64,000 bases of DNA. Origin: an uncultured bacterium. Its GTDB lineage: Bacteria > Planctomycetota > GCA-002687715. A program made the position numbers and the translations under genes. The notes below the pieces were generated by a model, which was given only the letters and a program-made list of their open reading frames with translations, had not been told where the DNA came from and did not search any database. This document shows positions 19,954 through 28,481 of this stretch, piece by piece (the first letter of the stretch is position 1; each line of letters starts with the position of its first letter). The stretch is taken from NCBI GenBank assembly GCA_902826835.1, contig CADEGH010000001.1, positions 210,253 through 274,252 on the forward strand, given 5' to 3'.

Positions 19954-21519
19954 TTAGAAGAGCAGGCGGGCCTGGAAGTAGCCGTAGAACTGGAAGTCGT
20001 CATCGATCGCCCAGATCGCCTCGAGGGCGTCGTCGGCGAAGATGAACGCCAAACCGATGTTGAACACGAGGTTCTCGCTGTAGCGATACTCGGCCCAAAC
20101 GTCGATTTCCCAGCCGTAGTCGTCCTCGATCGCGCCGAGGTCCTCGTCGGTGGTCGCCCAAAGGATGGTCGCACCGATGGTCCACTGCGCGTTCGGGTCG
20201 AAGTGAATCCCGAGCTGGGGGGTGATGACGTTGGTCATCGGGATCAGGTCGAAGATGCCGTAGCGAGCGCGGAAGCCGCCGTTCGCGTGACGGTTGGGGT
20301 AGAGCGTGACGTAGCCGAGCTCGTCATCCTCGGGGCCGGTGGCCCAGAGGAAGCGGACGTAGGCGCGGAACATGCTGCTCTTGTTGAAGGTGAGCCCAAC
20401 CTCGGCCTCGAGCGCGAAGGCATCGATATCGAGATCGAAGCCCGGTCCGAGGTTGTCGCCGAACTGGTAGGCGAACTCGAGGTTCCAGTCCAGGCCCGCC
20501 GCCACGTCGAGCATGCCGCCGATGCGGGCGCCGATCGTGTGGTAATAGGCCGTCCCGATGAAGGCGGGATCACCGACGAAGTTGCCGAGCGAACCGGTGC
20601 TGACACCGCTGCCGTTGTCGAACGCGCCGCCGTGGCCGTTGACGTAGATCCAGTAGATGTCGAGCTGGTGGTTCTTGATGGTCTTCAGCGTGAAGTACAA
20701 GCTGTAGAGCTCATCATCGTCGTGCGAGTTGCGGAAGCTCGGGTTCTGGTTGGGGTCCAGGTCCTGGGTGGCCAGGCGGAGAACCAGGGCGGTCAAGCTG
20801 AAGGACTCGCTGTCCCAATCCCAACGGGTGCCGTCGAACGCGTAGCCGTTGTACCAATCGGCGTTGCCGAAGTGGAACTGGTTGCCGAGGACGATTTCCT
20901 GGCGGCCAGTGCGGCTCGAGAGCTCGGGGCGGTTGAAGAGATTGCGGACTTCGAGCCAAGCCTGGTGAGCCCGCACGGTGGTGCTGACGCCGTTGTCGAG
21001 CGACGAACGGTTCGAGCCACCTTCGCTGAACGAATCGAAGCTGCCGCTGTTGGTCGACGCGCCGTCACCGAAGGCCCAGTGAGCCTGGAGTTCGGCGAAC
21101 GCGGTCACGTCGCGGGAGAAGTCGTACTGGAAGCCCAAGCGAACGAGAGCGTCCGTGTAGCTGCCGTCGTGCTCCTCAGCGGGCGTGCTGAAGGCGAAGG
21201 GCCCGCGCGGCGTAGTGCCAGGCAGGTTGTCCCCGAAGGTCCAGCTATTGCGGAAGCGGAACTCGCCGGTGAGCGAAACCGGGTTAGCGGCCGACTTCAC
21301 GGTCGTGCCGGCCAGGTAACGCTCGGAGAGCGAGTTGATCTGCGACTCGAGAGCCGCCTCGTCCTGGACGTTGTCCGCCACGGCCTTCTCCGCCTCGAGG
21401 GCGGTGACCTTGGCCTTCATGGTGTCCAGTTGCTTTTGCAGATCTTCAGGGGTCTGGGCCAGCGCGTGCCCACCGAGGGCGATCGCGAAAGCGGCAGACC
21501 ATGCCATCCACTTTCTCAT
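19954..21519 (-). CDS. Outer-membrane beta-barrel protein, alginate-export (AlgE-like) family
   Basis: 521 residues from ATG 21519. The signal peptide (MRKWMAWSAAFAIALGG...ALAQ, about 21 residues) fixes this start, with GGAGGAGG eleven bases upstream. A short coiled coil (about residues 25-75) precedes the barrel. The barrel shows alternating aromatic and charged strands and the family pattern GRQEIVLGNQFHFGNADWYNGYAFDG. It ends in LLF with a terminal Phe, typical of outer-membrane insertion. Family members pass alginate or other oligosaccharides; substrate here is unknown. The terminator lies just after it and a promoter about 150 bases upstream. Confidence 0.8.
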   Translation of the reverse strand: MRKWMAWSAAFAIALGGHALAQTPEDLQKQLDTMKAKVTALEAEKAVADNVQDEAALESQINSLSERYLAGTTVKSAANPVSLTGEFRFRNSWTFGDNLPGTTPRGPFAFSTPAEEHDGSYTDALVRLGFQYDFSRDVTAFAELQAHWAFGDGASTNSGSFDSFSEGGSNRSSLDNGVSTTVRAHQAWLEVRNLFNRPELSSRTGRQEIVLGNQFHFGNADWYNGYAFDGTRWDWDSESFSLTALVLRLATQDLDPNQNPSFRNSHDDDELYSLYFTLKTIKNHQLDIYWIYVNGHGGAFDNGSGVSTGSLGNFVGDPAFIGTAYYHTIGARIGGMLDVAAGLDWNLEFAYQFGDNLGPGFDLDIDAFALEAEVGLTFNKSSMFRAYVRFLWATGPEDDELGYVTLYPNRHANGGFRARYGIFDLIPMTNVITPQLGIHFDPNAQWTIGATILWATTDEDLGAIEDDYGWEIDVWAEYRYSENLVFNIGLAFIFADDALEAIWAIDDDFQFYGYFQARLLF

Positions 21520-21938
21520 GAGTTTTCTTGCCTCCTCCAAGTCAGGAACGATGTCGGGCCCGATCCGCACGTGTGTGACCGGGAGTTTCCGACGTTCCTG
21601 GCTGGGTAGGAACGGAAGGAAGCGGTCGCATCCGCTTTCCCCTTTTCCCAACCTGCCAGGCGAAACATTTGGGGCACTATGGCTTCCCGGTTCGGGCGCG
21701 TCAACCGATCAGGCTTAGTTTTTTTCGCACTCACGAATCTTTAGGAATGCCCGAGGCTGATGAGACAGGCCGATCGAACCACCCAATTTCCGCAATTTCC
21801 GGCCGAAAATCGCAGGTGCGCTGGGCTCGACGTGAGAACTGCCACCGCCAACGCCAACATTCCCAGAACATACAAACAGACTCGCCACCGCCTAATACCG
21901 AAACGCCCAAGCTCCTCTCATCCCCCCAAAAAGCGGGA
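21520..21938. other. Intergenic leader and spacer of the outer-membrane gene
   Basis: These 419 bases hold no gene. The right part (about 21840-21930) is poorer in G and shows no structured repeat. The left part contains the promoter at 21676-21704 and then a leader of about 150 bases to the ATG. I saw no riboswitch fold by eye. The NIL-domain gene stop is at its right edge, with only a weak hairpin after it. Confidence 0.5.
21676..21704 (-). promoter_or_regulatory. Good sigma70-type promoter of the outer-membrane protein gene
   Basis: On the minus strand TTGACG (21704-21699) and CATAGT (21681-21676) are 17 bases apart: 5/6 and 4/6 matches with ideal spacing. Transcription would start near 21669 and give a 5' leader of about 150 bases. 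Confidence 0.55.
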
Positions 21939-22184
21939 TCAGCGGAGGTCCACGTCTCGATCCTGGGGCATCACCTCGACGGTGACCCCCTTCTCCTTCA
22001 TGTAGCTGATGGCTCGCTGGATCTCTGCTTCCTCGCCCGAAAGCTCCAACGCCATCAGACCGCGGTCCTTGGTGATGGAGGCACCCTGAATATTGGGCAC
22101 CACGGAGAAGTCCTTGCCCAAGGTATATAGAAGGGGCTCGCCCAGAATTCGCTGGGGAAAGGTCAAGAACAACCGAGATTTCAT
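21939..22184 (-). CDS. Small NIL-domain protein
   Basis: 81 residues that fit the NIL domain, an ACT-like ferredoxin fold found at the end of MetN-type ABC ATPases and beside ferredoxins. Features are SRLFLTFP at the N-terminus, then an IQGASITKDRGLMALELSGEE core and the helix EIQRAISYMKEKGVTVEVMP. No cysteines, so no iron-sulfur cluster of its own. It could bind a small ligand or regulate a partner. It follows the membrane protein by 61 bases and is the last gene of the fur/feo direction. A hairpin at 22188-22202 covers its ribosome-binding site. Confidence 0.8.
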   Translation of the reverse strand: MKSRLFLTFPQRILGEPLLYTLGKDFSVVPNIQGASITKDRGLMALELSGEEAEIQRAISYMKEKGVTVEVMPQDRDVDLR

Positions 22185-22187
22185 GAT

Positions 22188-22202
22188 CGGGACTCTCTCC
22201 CG
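22188..22202 (-). repeat. Hairpin covering the Shine-Dalgarno of the NIL-domain gene
   Basis: Reading the minus strand, CGGGA-GAGAG-TCCCG forms a 5-bp stem ending four bases before the ATG at 22184. The GGGAG that would serve as ribosome-binding site lies in the left arm, so folding would reduce translation. Confidence 0.35.
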
Positions 22203-22245
22203 CGGGCCAGCCCTCGCGTACCGGGCCTCCGCGGCGCCGAGGATA

Positions 22246-22905
22246 TCAACCTAGTCGCAAATCCCGAGAAGGTTCCGGTGAAGGCTTGATGAGGCGGTCG
22301 GCTTCAAGCCGCCGCCCCCTTCGTCGTAGGCCGTGACTCAGCGTGAGCGAGAAAAGCACGACCCCCAACCAAATCCAAAGTCCATCGGTCAGGCTCGGGT
22401 ACTGGTAGTAGGCCTCCCCGAGACGGTGGTAGAGGCCGGGCTCGTGCAGCCAGTCCTCGGAGAAAACCGACCCATGCAGGCGGGCGAGGGGGGACAGCTG
22501 CATCACCCAGTCCGGCACCGCTCCCCTCACCGTCCATCCTTCGGGACTCGCCCCATCACGGCCCGCCAAGACAGGCACGGCAAACAAGAATCCGAAGGCC
22601 AAGAGCCCGACACACTTTGCGGTCGCCTCGAGTCCGGCGGCTCGCCACGGCGCCAACGCAGCCCAGCCTGCGAACCACGTCATCAGCAACACCAACCCGC
22701 CTTGCGCCGCCAGATCCAGTGGAATCGAGGCGTAGAGGGCAACCCCACCCGCCGCGGCCGCGGCCGCGGCCAAGATCTGCAAGACCGCCCGGTGGGGGAC
22801 CTTGGATCCATAAGCGACGAGCCCCCCCGACCCGACGAATAGGGCCAGCACCAGGAGATGACTCGGTTGTGTAGAGGCTAGGCCGGCCCCCCCCGCGGTG
22901 ATCAT
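22246..22905 (-). CDS. Membrane protein of unknown function
   Basis: 219 residues from ATG 22905, which overlaps the upstream lipoprotein stop in an ATGA. About five hydrophobic segments are visible: near residues 15-32, 38-60, 66-84, 97-115 and 175-195. A loop of about 60 residues between the last two contains WTVRGAVPDWVMQLSPLARL and an aromatic LYHRLGEAYYQY, then a charged Arg-rich C-terminus. No transporter signature seen. Position suggests it works with the preceding lipoprotein. I do not recognise it. Confidence 0.75.
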   Translation of the reverse strand: MITAGGAGLASTQPSHLLVLALFVGSGGLVAYGSKVPHRAVLQILAAAAAAAGGVALYASIPLDLAAQGGLVLLMTWFAGWAALAPWRAAGLEATAKCVGLLAFGFLFAVPVLAGRDGASPEGWTVRGAVPDWVMQLSPLARLHGSVFSEDWLHEPGLYHRLGEAYYQYPSLTDGLWIWLGVVLFSLTLSHGLRRRGRRLEADRLIKPSPEPSRDLRLG

Positions 22906-24113
22906 TGGGGATTGCCGAGGCACTCCGCCAAGGTCAGGAGCGCGTAGGCAGTGACCAGCGCCGGACTTCCCTCGAACCAGCGGTCAGCCTGGTTGGTCCA
23001 CGATCCGTCTCCTGCCTGCCTTGCCGTGAGCGCCACCGCGAGATCCCGGCGCCAAAACTCGGCCGGAGTCCCCGCGACCTGAATGCCCTGCTTTTCGAGC
23101 GCCGACAGGGTGCGCGCCAGAGTCAAGTAGTAGTAGAAGAGGCCTTCGTACTTGCGGGTAGGATTCGCGTCACTTTCCATGCCGGGGTTATGACCGAGGT
23201 TCCAATTCCCCCTGATCCAGTCCCAAGCCGCCTTCACCCGGGCATCCTTCGCATCCAGATCGCAGAGCAGGTAGCTCTTCAGGAGAGCGTAGGTCATGCT
23301 CCCGTAGCTGCGGAAAATCCGGCTTCCGTCCGGGAGGGCCATGGTGCCCGCTTTGGATTCACTCGGGGCGTAGATCCCGCCGCCGTCGTTGCCGACCGCG
23401 ACCACTCCCTCCCCCTTGATCTCCCGCGGAGTACGGTCGTTCGATTCGCTGCGATTTTGACTGCGTTGCAGGAAGACGAGGGCCCGCTTGTAGAACTCGT
23501 CGTCTTTCTTGATGCCGGCGGCGGAAGCTGCCTCGAGCGCCCATTGGGTCGTGCTCATGTTGACGGTGCCGCTCCCGCCATACCCGATCCCCCCGAAGTT
23601 CTCCGAACTTTCCAGGGTGCCTTCTCCCCCGTCCAACTGGGCCAAGCGAATGTACTCGCCCGCTTTGGCCAACACCGGGGCGTAGCTCGGCTCTCCGCTC
23701 TCCTTGAATCCCAAGACCGCGGCCGCGGTGATGTAGACCGCCAGTTCTTTGTCATAGATGCCGCCGTCCGGCTTTTGGAAGCCGGCGAGCCAATCGAGGG
23801 TTTTTCGGGCGATCGGCCGCGTGGATTCCGAAGGGTTGCGGAGCAGTGAATAAGCCGCGAGAGCGCTGATGCCGAGATCCGGGTCTTTTCCCGGCATGAA
23901 GCGCCACTGCCCCTCGGGGGACTGGCCAGCGAGGTACGCGGCGCCTCGGTCCCGAGCCTGTTTGGCGGAGTCTCTCCAGTCCTCGGCCGCACCAGTGGCA
24001 CGAGCCTCCGTCGCCGCGGGCTTGGCGGGGGCGGGATTCGGCTCGGCCTTCTTGCCACAACCTGTGACCAGAGCAACGAGAGCACACCCGAAGACCAGGG
24101 GAAGTGGACGCAT
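22902..24113 (-). CDS. Lipoprotein with prenyltransferase/squalene-oxidase-type repeats
   Basis: 403 residues. A lipobox (LVTGC, about residue 18) follows a hydrophobic signal, so the protein should be lipid-anchored; lspA in this window supports processing. After a Pro/Ala linker come alpha-helical repeats of the terpenoid-cyclase/prenyltransferase type: GQWRFMPGKDPDLGISALAAY, GGIYDKELAVYITAAAV and QAGDGSWTNQADRWF, containing the QxxDGSW-like turns. No catalytic DxDD or Zn ligands are evident, so this is likely a binding scaffold. ATG 24113 has GGAG seven bases upstream. It lies 93 bases after feoB. Confidence 0.8.
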   Translation of the reverse strand: MRPLPLVFGCALVALVTGCGKKAEPNPAPAKPAATEARATGAAEDWRDSAKQARDRGAAYLAGQSPEGQWRFMPGKDPDLGISALAAYSLLRNPSESTRPIARKTLDWLAGFQKPDGGIYDKELAVYITAAAVLGFKESGEPSYAPVLAKAGEYIRLAQLDGGEGTLESSENFGGIGYGGSGTVNMSTTQWALEAASAAGIKKDDEFYKRALVFLQRSQNRSESNDRTPREIKGEGVVAVGNDGGGIYAPSESKAGTMALPDGSRIFRSYGSMTYALLKSYLLCDLDAKDARVKAAWDWIRGNWNLGHNPGMESDANPTRKYEGLFYYYLTLARTLSALEKQGIQVAGTPAEFWRRDLAVALTARQAGDGSWTNQADRWFEGSPALVTAYALLTLAECLGNPQ

Positions 24114-24206
24114 AAGAGACTCCTGTGAATGTCGAGGCCTTGGAACGGTACGGGGGCGCGCCGCGTTCATCCACCCGGCCGAGAATGCCCAGGATCGGGA
24201 GGGGGA

Positions 24207-26195
24207 TCAGGACGCGAGGGTGTGGACGACCCAGGCTAGAAGGTATGCCAAGGCCGACAGGCCTCCGAACTGGAGCGCCGCCTGGGCCCACGAGCGCGTC
24301 TCTCGGACCACGACCGCCACCGTCGAAATGCACTGGAGCGCGACCGCAAAAAAGGCGAGGAGCGCCAAGACGGTGGGAAGATCATAGAGGGGCTCCCCCC
24401 CCCGCCGCACCGACGCCCGCATGGCCGCGCCGACCGTGGCCTCGTCCTCCTCGGCTCCGGTTTCGGTGGCATGGACCACCGCCATGGTCGAAACGAAGAC
24501 TTCCCGGGCCGCGAGGGAAGCGCACAGCCCGATCCCGATTCGCCAATCGAACCCGAGGGGTGCGATCGCGGGTTCAATCGTGTGGCCGAGCCGACCGGCC
24601 CAGCTCTGCTCGATTTGCGCCGCCCTGCCTGCCGCGGAATCGGCTGCATTTTCCAAGACGGGGAGGTTGGTCATCGCCCATACGAGGGCGGAGAGGGCGA
24701 GAATGACGGTGCCGGCCCGCTGGAGGAATTGCCTCGCTCGGTGCCACAACTGCAGACCCACCGCCCGCCAGGTGGGGAATCGGTACGGAGGGAGTTCCAG
24801 GACGGTCGCCAACGCTTGGCTGCGGGAGAGGAACCGATTCAGAACCCAGGCCGCGATGAGGGAGAGCAGGAGGCCCAAACCGTAGAGGCCGAGCATCAAG
24901 AGACCGCGAATCCCGATCCCCCATCCCACCGTGCGCTCTGGGATGAAGGTCGAGATCAAGATCGAGTAAACCGGTAACCGCGCGCTGCAGGTCATGAGGG
25001 GAGCCACCATAGTGGCGATCGTGCGCTCGCGCCGGTCTTCGATCGTCCTCGTAGCCAAAATTCCCGGCACGGCGCAGGCAAAAGAGGAAAGGAGTGGGAT
25101 GAAAGACTGCCCTGAGAGGCCGATCGCCCGAAGGGGTCGATCGACCAGGAAGGCGGCCCTCGTCATATACCCACTGTCCTCGAGCAGGCCGATGAAGAAG
25201 AAGAGGATGAGAATCTGAGGCAGGAAGACGAGGACTGAACCCACTCCCCCGATGATGCCCTCGGAGAGCAAGCGGCCAAAGACACCCTCCCCAGCCACCG
25301 TCGTCGCCAACTCTCCGAGACGTGCCACCGCGAGTTCGATCCACTCGACCGGAGCGTCCGCAAGCCGGAACACGGCCTGGAAGAGCGTCCCCATCACCAA
25401 AACAAATGCTGCCGGCCCGAGCAGGGGATGCAGGAGGTAGCGATCGAGCCGCTCGCGCGCGGTAGCTCGCGCGGGGGTTCCGCAACGGCTACATCCGGTC
25501 AGGATCTGCGTTACCCAGGCCCATCTGGCCTCGGCTTCCTGCTCGGCAAGCTCCGCCTCCCCCACCGCCGCGCGGAGTTCGACCCACCGAGCAACGCTTG
25601 GCGCGGAGATCCCCTGAAGACCGGGGATCGATACGCAGATCCCGGCCCCGGCCTTCGCATCGAGAAGGCTGGCGCGGAGGCCATCGATTCCGTCGCCGCG
25701 GGCGGCGGAGGTGGCGACTACCGGCACTCCACCCAAGAGTCGGCGGAGGGCCGCCGGGTCGAACTCGATGCCGGCCACAGAGGCCTCGTCCGACATATTG
25801 AGGCAAATCGAAGTGGGAAGGCCGAGCTCCAGGACCTGAGACAGCAGAAAAAAGCCGCGCCTGGGTCGAGCGGCGTCGATCACCACCAAGACTTGGTCGA
25901 CGGGGCTCGCAGTCGGGATTCTCCCGAGGAGAGCGTCGACCGCGATCTGCTCGTCGGGGCTGCGCGCCACCAAACTCGAGATCCCCGGTAGGTCCGTGAC
26001 CTGCCACACCCGGCCGTCCGAGAGCGAGATCTCTCCAATCTTGGCGTCGACCGTGACCCCTGGGTAATTGGCCACTTTCTGCCGCAAGCCGGTCAGGGCA
26101 TTGAACAGCGAGCTCTTCCCCACGTTGGGGTTACCGACGAGCGCAAGGTGGCGGGGGCGCGGGGGCGCCGCTTTCAGATCACGAAGCTCGTTCAA
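24207..26195 (-). CDS. feoB: Ferrous iron transporter FeoB
   Basis: Inner-membrane Fe(II) uptake protein driven or gated by its G domain. The 662-residue chain has an N-terminal GTPase domain with G1 GNPNVGKSS (about 23-31), G2 GVTVDAK, G3 DLPG and G4 NMSD (NxxD). Membrane helices begin near 240 with the gate motifs GTLFQAVF, CAVPGI and TCSARLPVYSI. The start appears to be a TTG at 26195 that overlaps the feoA stop; no ATG or GTG lies between it and the G1 motif. It follows feoA and precedes the lipoprotein. It is shorter than the E. coli protein (773) but complete. Confidence 0.96.
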   Translation of the reverse strand: MNELRDLKAAPPRPRHLALVGNPNVGKSSLFNALTGLRQKVANYPGVTVDAKIGEISLSDGRVWQVTDLPGISSLVARSPDEQIAVDALLGRIPTASPVDQVLVVIDAARPRRGFFLLSQVLELGLPTSICLNMSDEASVAGIEFDPAALRRLLGGVPVVATSAARGDGIDGLRASLLDAKAGAGICVSIPGLQGISAPSVARWVELRAAVGEAELAEQEAEARWAWVTQILTGCSRCGTPARATARERLDRYLLHPLLGPAAFVLVMGTLFQAVFRLADAPVEWIELAVARLGELATTVAGEGVFGRLLSEGIIGGVGSVLVFLPQILILFFFIGLLEDSGYMTRAAFLVDRPLRAIGLSGQSFIPLLSSFACAVPGILATRTIEDRRERTIATMVAPLMTCSARLPVYSILISTFIPERTVGWGIGIRGLLMLGLYGLGLLLSLIAAWVLNRFLSRSQALATVLELPPYRFPTWRAVGLQLWHRARQFLQRAGTVILALSALVWAMTNLPVLENAADSAAGRAAQIEQSWAGRLGHTIEPAIAPLGFDWRIGIGLCASLAAREVFVSTMAVVHATETGAEEDEATVGAAMRASVRRGGEPLYDLPTVLALLAFFAVALQCISTVAVVVRETRSWAQAALQFGGLSALAYLLAWVVHTLAS

Positions 26196-26430
26196 CCCAG
26201 ACCGCCTTCGCCTGTTCTCGCCGCAGACAGTAATGCGAACCGCTGATTTCGACCTCGACTGGGCACCCGAGCGGGGCTCGCCTGATCACCTTCAAGCGGC
26301 CTCCCGGAACAAAGCCCAGTTCCAAGAGCCGCACCCGAAAACTCACCCCACGCTCGAGGCCGCTGATCGAAGCGGACTCTCCAGGGCGAAGGTCGCAGAG
26401 AGTGGCGGTGTTGGATCCGGGCTGATGCAT
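26179..26430 (-). CDS. feoA: Ferrous iron transport accessory protein FeoA
   Basis: 83-residue SH3-like protein that helps FeoB in the cytoplasm. The pattern LCDLRPGESASISGL, RVRLLELGFVPGGRLKVIRRAPLGCPVEVEISG and the closing LRREQAKAVWVE matches FeoA. The ATG at 26430 has GAGG seven bases upstream and lies 11 bases past the Fur-box-like palindrome. It overlaps feoB by 17 bases. Its iron regulation is supported by this box and by fur just upstream. Confidence 0.96.
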   Translation of the reverse strand: MHQPGSNTATLCDLRPGESASISGLERGVSFRVRLLELGFVPGGRLKVIRRAPLGCPVEVEISGSHYCLRREQAKAVWVERAS

Positions 26431-26441
26431 GCAGGCCTCAC

Positions 26442-26456
26442 TGAGACTCAGTCTCA
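26442..26456 (-). promoter_or_regulatory. Fur-box-like 7-1-7 palindrome upstream of feoA
   Basis: TGAGACT-N-AGTCTCA is a perfect 7-1-7 inverted repeat, with an eighth matching pair (C/G) outside each arm. It agrees with the common Fur form TGATAAT-N-ATTATCA at most positions. It lies between fur and feoA and would overlap the feoA leader. The overlap with the leader suggests repression of feoA when iron is plentiful. Confidence 0.7.
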
Positions 26457-26491
26457 GGTGGAGCTTAGCGAGATCGCCCCCACGAACAAGT

Positions 26492-27025
26492 TTAGGTCGC
26501 GGCTGATTCGGAGGTTTCCGAACGGACGACGCGGTACTTGGTCCGCAGTTCCTCCCGAGCGAGACACGAGCCGCAAAGACCGAAGAGCTTGAGGCTGTGG
26601 CTCAGGAGGTGGAAGCCCGCTCGGTTCGAGATGGTCTCCTGGATCTGCTCGATGCGATCGTCCCGAAACTCCACGATCGACTTGCAGTGCACGCAGAACA
26701 AGTGGTCGTGGTGCGAGTGACCGAAGGTGTGTTCGTAGTAGAGCGAGCCCTCGCCAAAATCATGGCTCGCGAGCAGTTCGCACTCCTGCATGACCGCCAG
26801 AGTCCGGTAAACGGTAGCTTTGCTCGCCTTGATCTTCTCGCGCTTCAGCCGATCCAGCAGTTGATCGGCCGTGAAGTGGTCGTGCATCGAAAAGATCTTG
26901 CGCAAGAGGGCGCGGCGAGACCGGGTGAACTTCAGGCCCCGCCGGCGCAAGAAATCGAGGAATACGGCCTCCTCCTTGCCGTCCGCCATCGTCTCCGAGC
27001 TCTTGTCCAGCCAGTCGCCGTCCAT
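26492..27025 (-). CDS. fur: Ferric uptake regulator family protein (Fur)
   Basis: 177 residues. The DNA-binding half has FLRRRGLKFTRSRRALL (winged helix), and KASKATVYRTLAVMQECELL is the recognition region. The dimer/metal half carries HSHHDHLFCVHCKSIVEF, and a second CGSC pair, giving two CxxC zinc motifs, with the His cluster for Fe(II). This fits Fur/Zur; the neighbouring feoA and feoB argue for Fur over Zur or PerR. ATG 27025 has GGAG eight bases upstream; an in-frame ATG at 26989 is possible. It sits 61 bases before feoA. Confidence 0.93.
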   Translation of the reverse strand: MDGDWLDKSSETMADGKEEAVFLDFLRRRGLKFTRSRRALLRKIFSMHDHFTADQLLDRLKREKIKASKATVYRTLAVMQECELLASHDFGEGSLYYEHTFGHSHHDHLFCVHCKSIVEFRDDRIEQIQETISNRAGFHLLSHSLKLFGLCGSCLAREELRTKYRVVRSETSESAAT

Positions 27026-27170
27026 GGTCTGGTCTCCGCGGTCGTGCGCGTCCGATCCTTGGGTCCCGAACCACGAGCGGATCGGACGACGGAGTGTAGC
27101 GAGGATGGCCCATGGGCCCATGGCTATCTCCCGCAGCGAATCGACGCCGCGGCCTCCCCCGCCCCCAGGC

Positions 27171-28467
27171 CTAGCCGCCTGGCCGAGCCGGTCGTCCGGC
27201 CTTTTGCCCAATGTCCTTGCGGAACTGCATGGATTCGAAGTGGATCTTGGCCACCGCCTCGTAGGCGCGGGTGCGAGCGTCTTCCACCGACTTCCCGAGC
27301 CCGGTGACGTTGAGGACTCGTCCCCCGGCGGTGACGATTTCCCCGCCTCGCTGCTCGACTCCGGCGCCGAAGATCACCACTCCGGGCACGCGCTCCGCTT
27401 CTTTCAGGCCCCGGATCGGATCGCCCCGCTTGAAGGCGCCGGGGTAACCACCCGCGCAGAGGACCACCGAGACCGCTACCCTCGAATCCCACTGAAAGGT
27501 TTCGGCGCCGAGCTCATCCAAACGCCCTTCCGCGACGTGCCGAAAGACGGAGGCCAGATCGGCATTCCAGCGCGGAAGTATGACCTGGGTCTCGGGATCG
27601 CCGAAGCGCACGTTGTATTCGAGAACCTTGGCCCCCGCCCGACCCACCATCAACCCTGCGTAGAGCACGCCGCGAAACGGACGTTTGGCACGTGCCAAGG
27701 CGTGGATCGTGGGAACCAGAATGCTGGATTCGACCCTTTCGATTCCCTCGGAATCCCGGGGGCCGCCCGGACTCAGCGCCCATTCCGCCGGTATTCGGGC
27801 CCAGGTCCCCGTCCAAAGCCCGTTTGTGGTCTTGACTCAAGGGCAGAGTGAGGACGCTTCGCCCATCGGTCAACGCGTGAACCGAGACCTCCTCGCCAGG
27901 AAGGTACTCCTCGATGACCACCACGTCGCCGCTGGAGCCAAAGACGCGCTCCGCCATCATGCGGTCCACCGCCGCAACGGCTTCGTCCTTGTTTTGGGCG
28001 ATGACGACCCCTTTACCCGCCGCCAAACCCGAGGCCTTGACCACGATCGGGAAGGACAACTCCGATTCGAGGTAGAGCTTGGCATCGGGAGCGTCACGAA
28101 AAGTCCGATGACCGGCCGTGGGTACGCCATGGCGCGTCATGAGTTCCTTGGCAAAGGCCTTGGAGCCCTCGAGTTCCGCGGCTCCTCGATCGGGGCCGAA
28201 GACCAGGAGCCCGGCGGCTCGGAGGACATCAGCCAGACCCCGGCAAAGCGGAGCCTCGGGTCCGATGACGACCAGTTCGATGCGATGGGTCTTGGTGGCC
28301 TGGAGGATTCCGGCGTCGTCGTCCGCGCCGATCTGAAGATTGGTTGCGAGTTCCGCGGTGAGTCCGTTCCCGGGCGCACAGAACAAAGTGACGGGATTGG
28401 GGCCACGCTTCAACGCCCAAAGAAGGGCGTGTTCGCGACCGCCCGAGCCGACGATCAGGATTCTCAT
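27171..28467 (-). pseudogene. purD: Phosphoribosylamine-glycine ligase split by a frameshift
   Basis: Second step of purine synthesis (GAR synthetase, ATP-grasp). The first frame runs from ATG 28467 through the N-terminal domain (ILIVGSGGREHALLW), the ATP-grasp region (VVKASGLAAGKGV, EEYLPGEEVSV) to GPNTGGMGA, then leaves homology near 27775. Homology resumes in another frame, SPGG..., through PFRGVLYAGLM and VLEYNVRFGDPETQ to the end at 27171. Moving between the frames needs either one base removed or two inserted near GGCGCTGAGT. The rest is well conserved, so the gene is recently broken, translated by frameshifting, or the sequence has an error. It lies 15 bases downstream of the HAD gene. 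Confidence 0.9.
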
Positions 28468-28481
28468 GCCAGGTTGCAACC

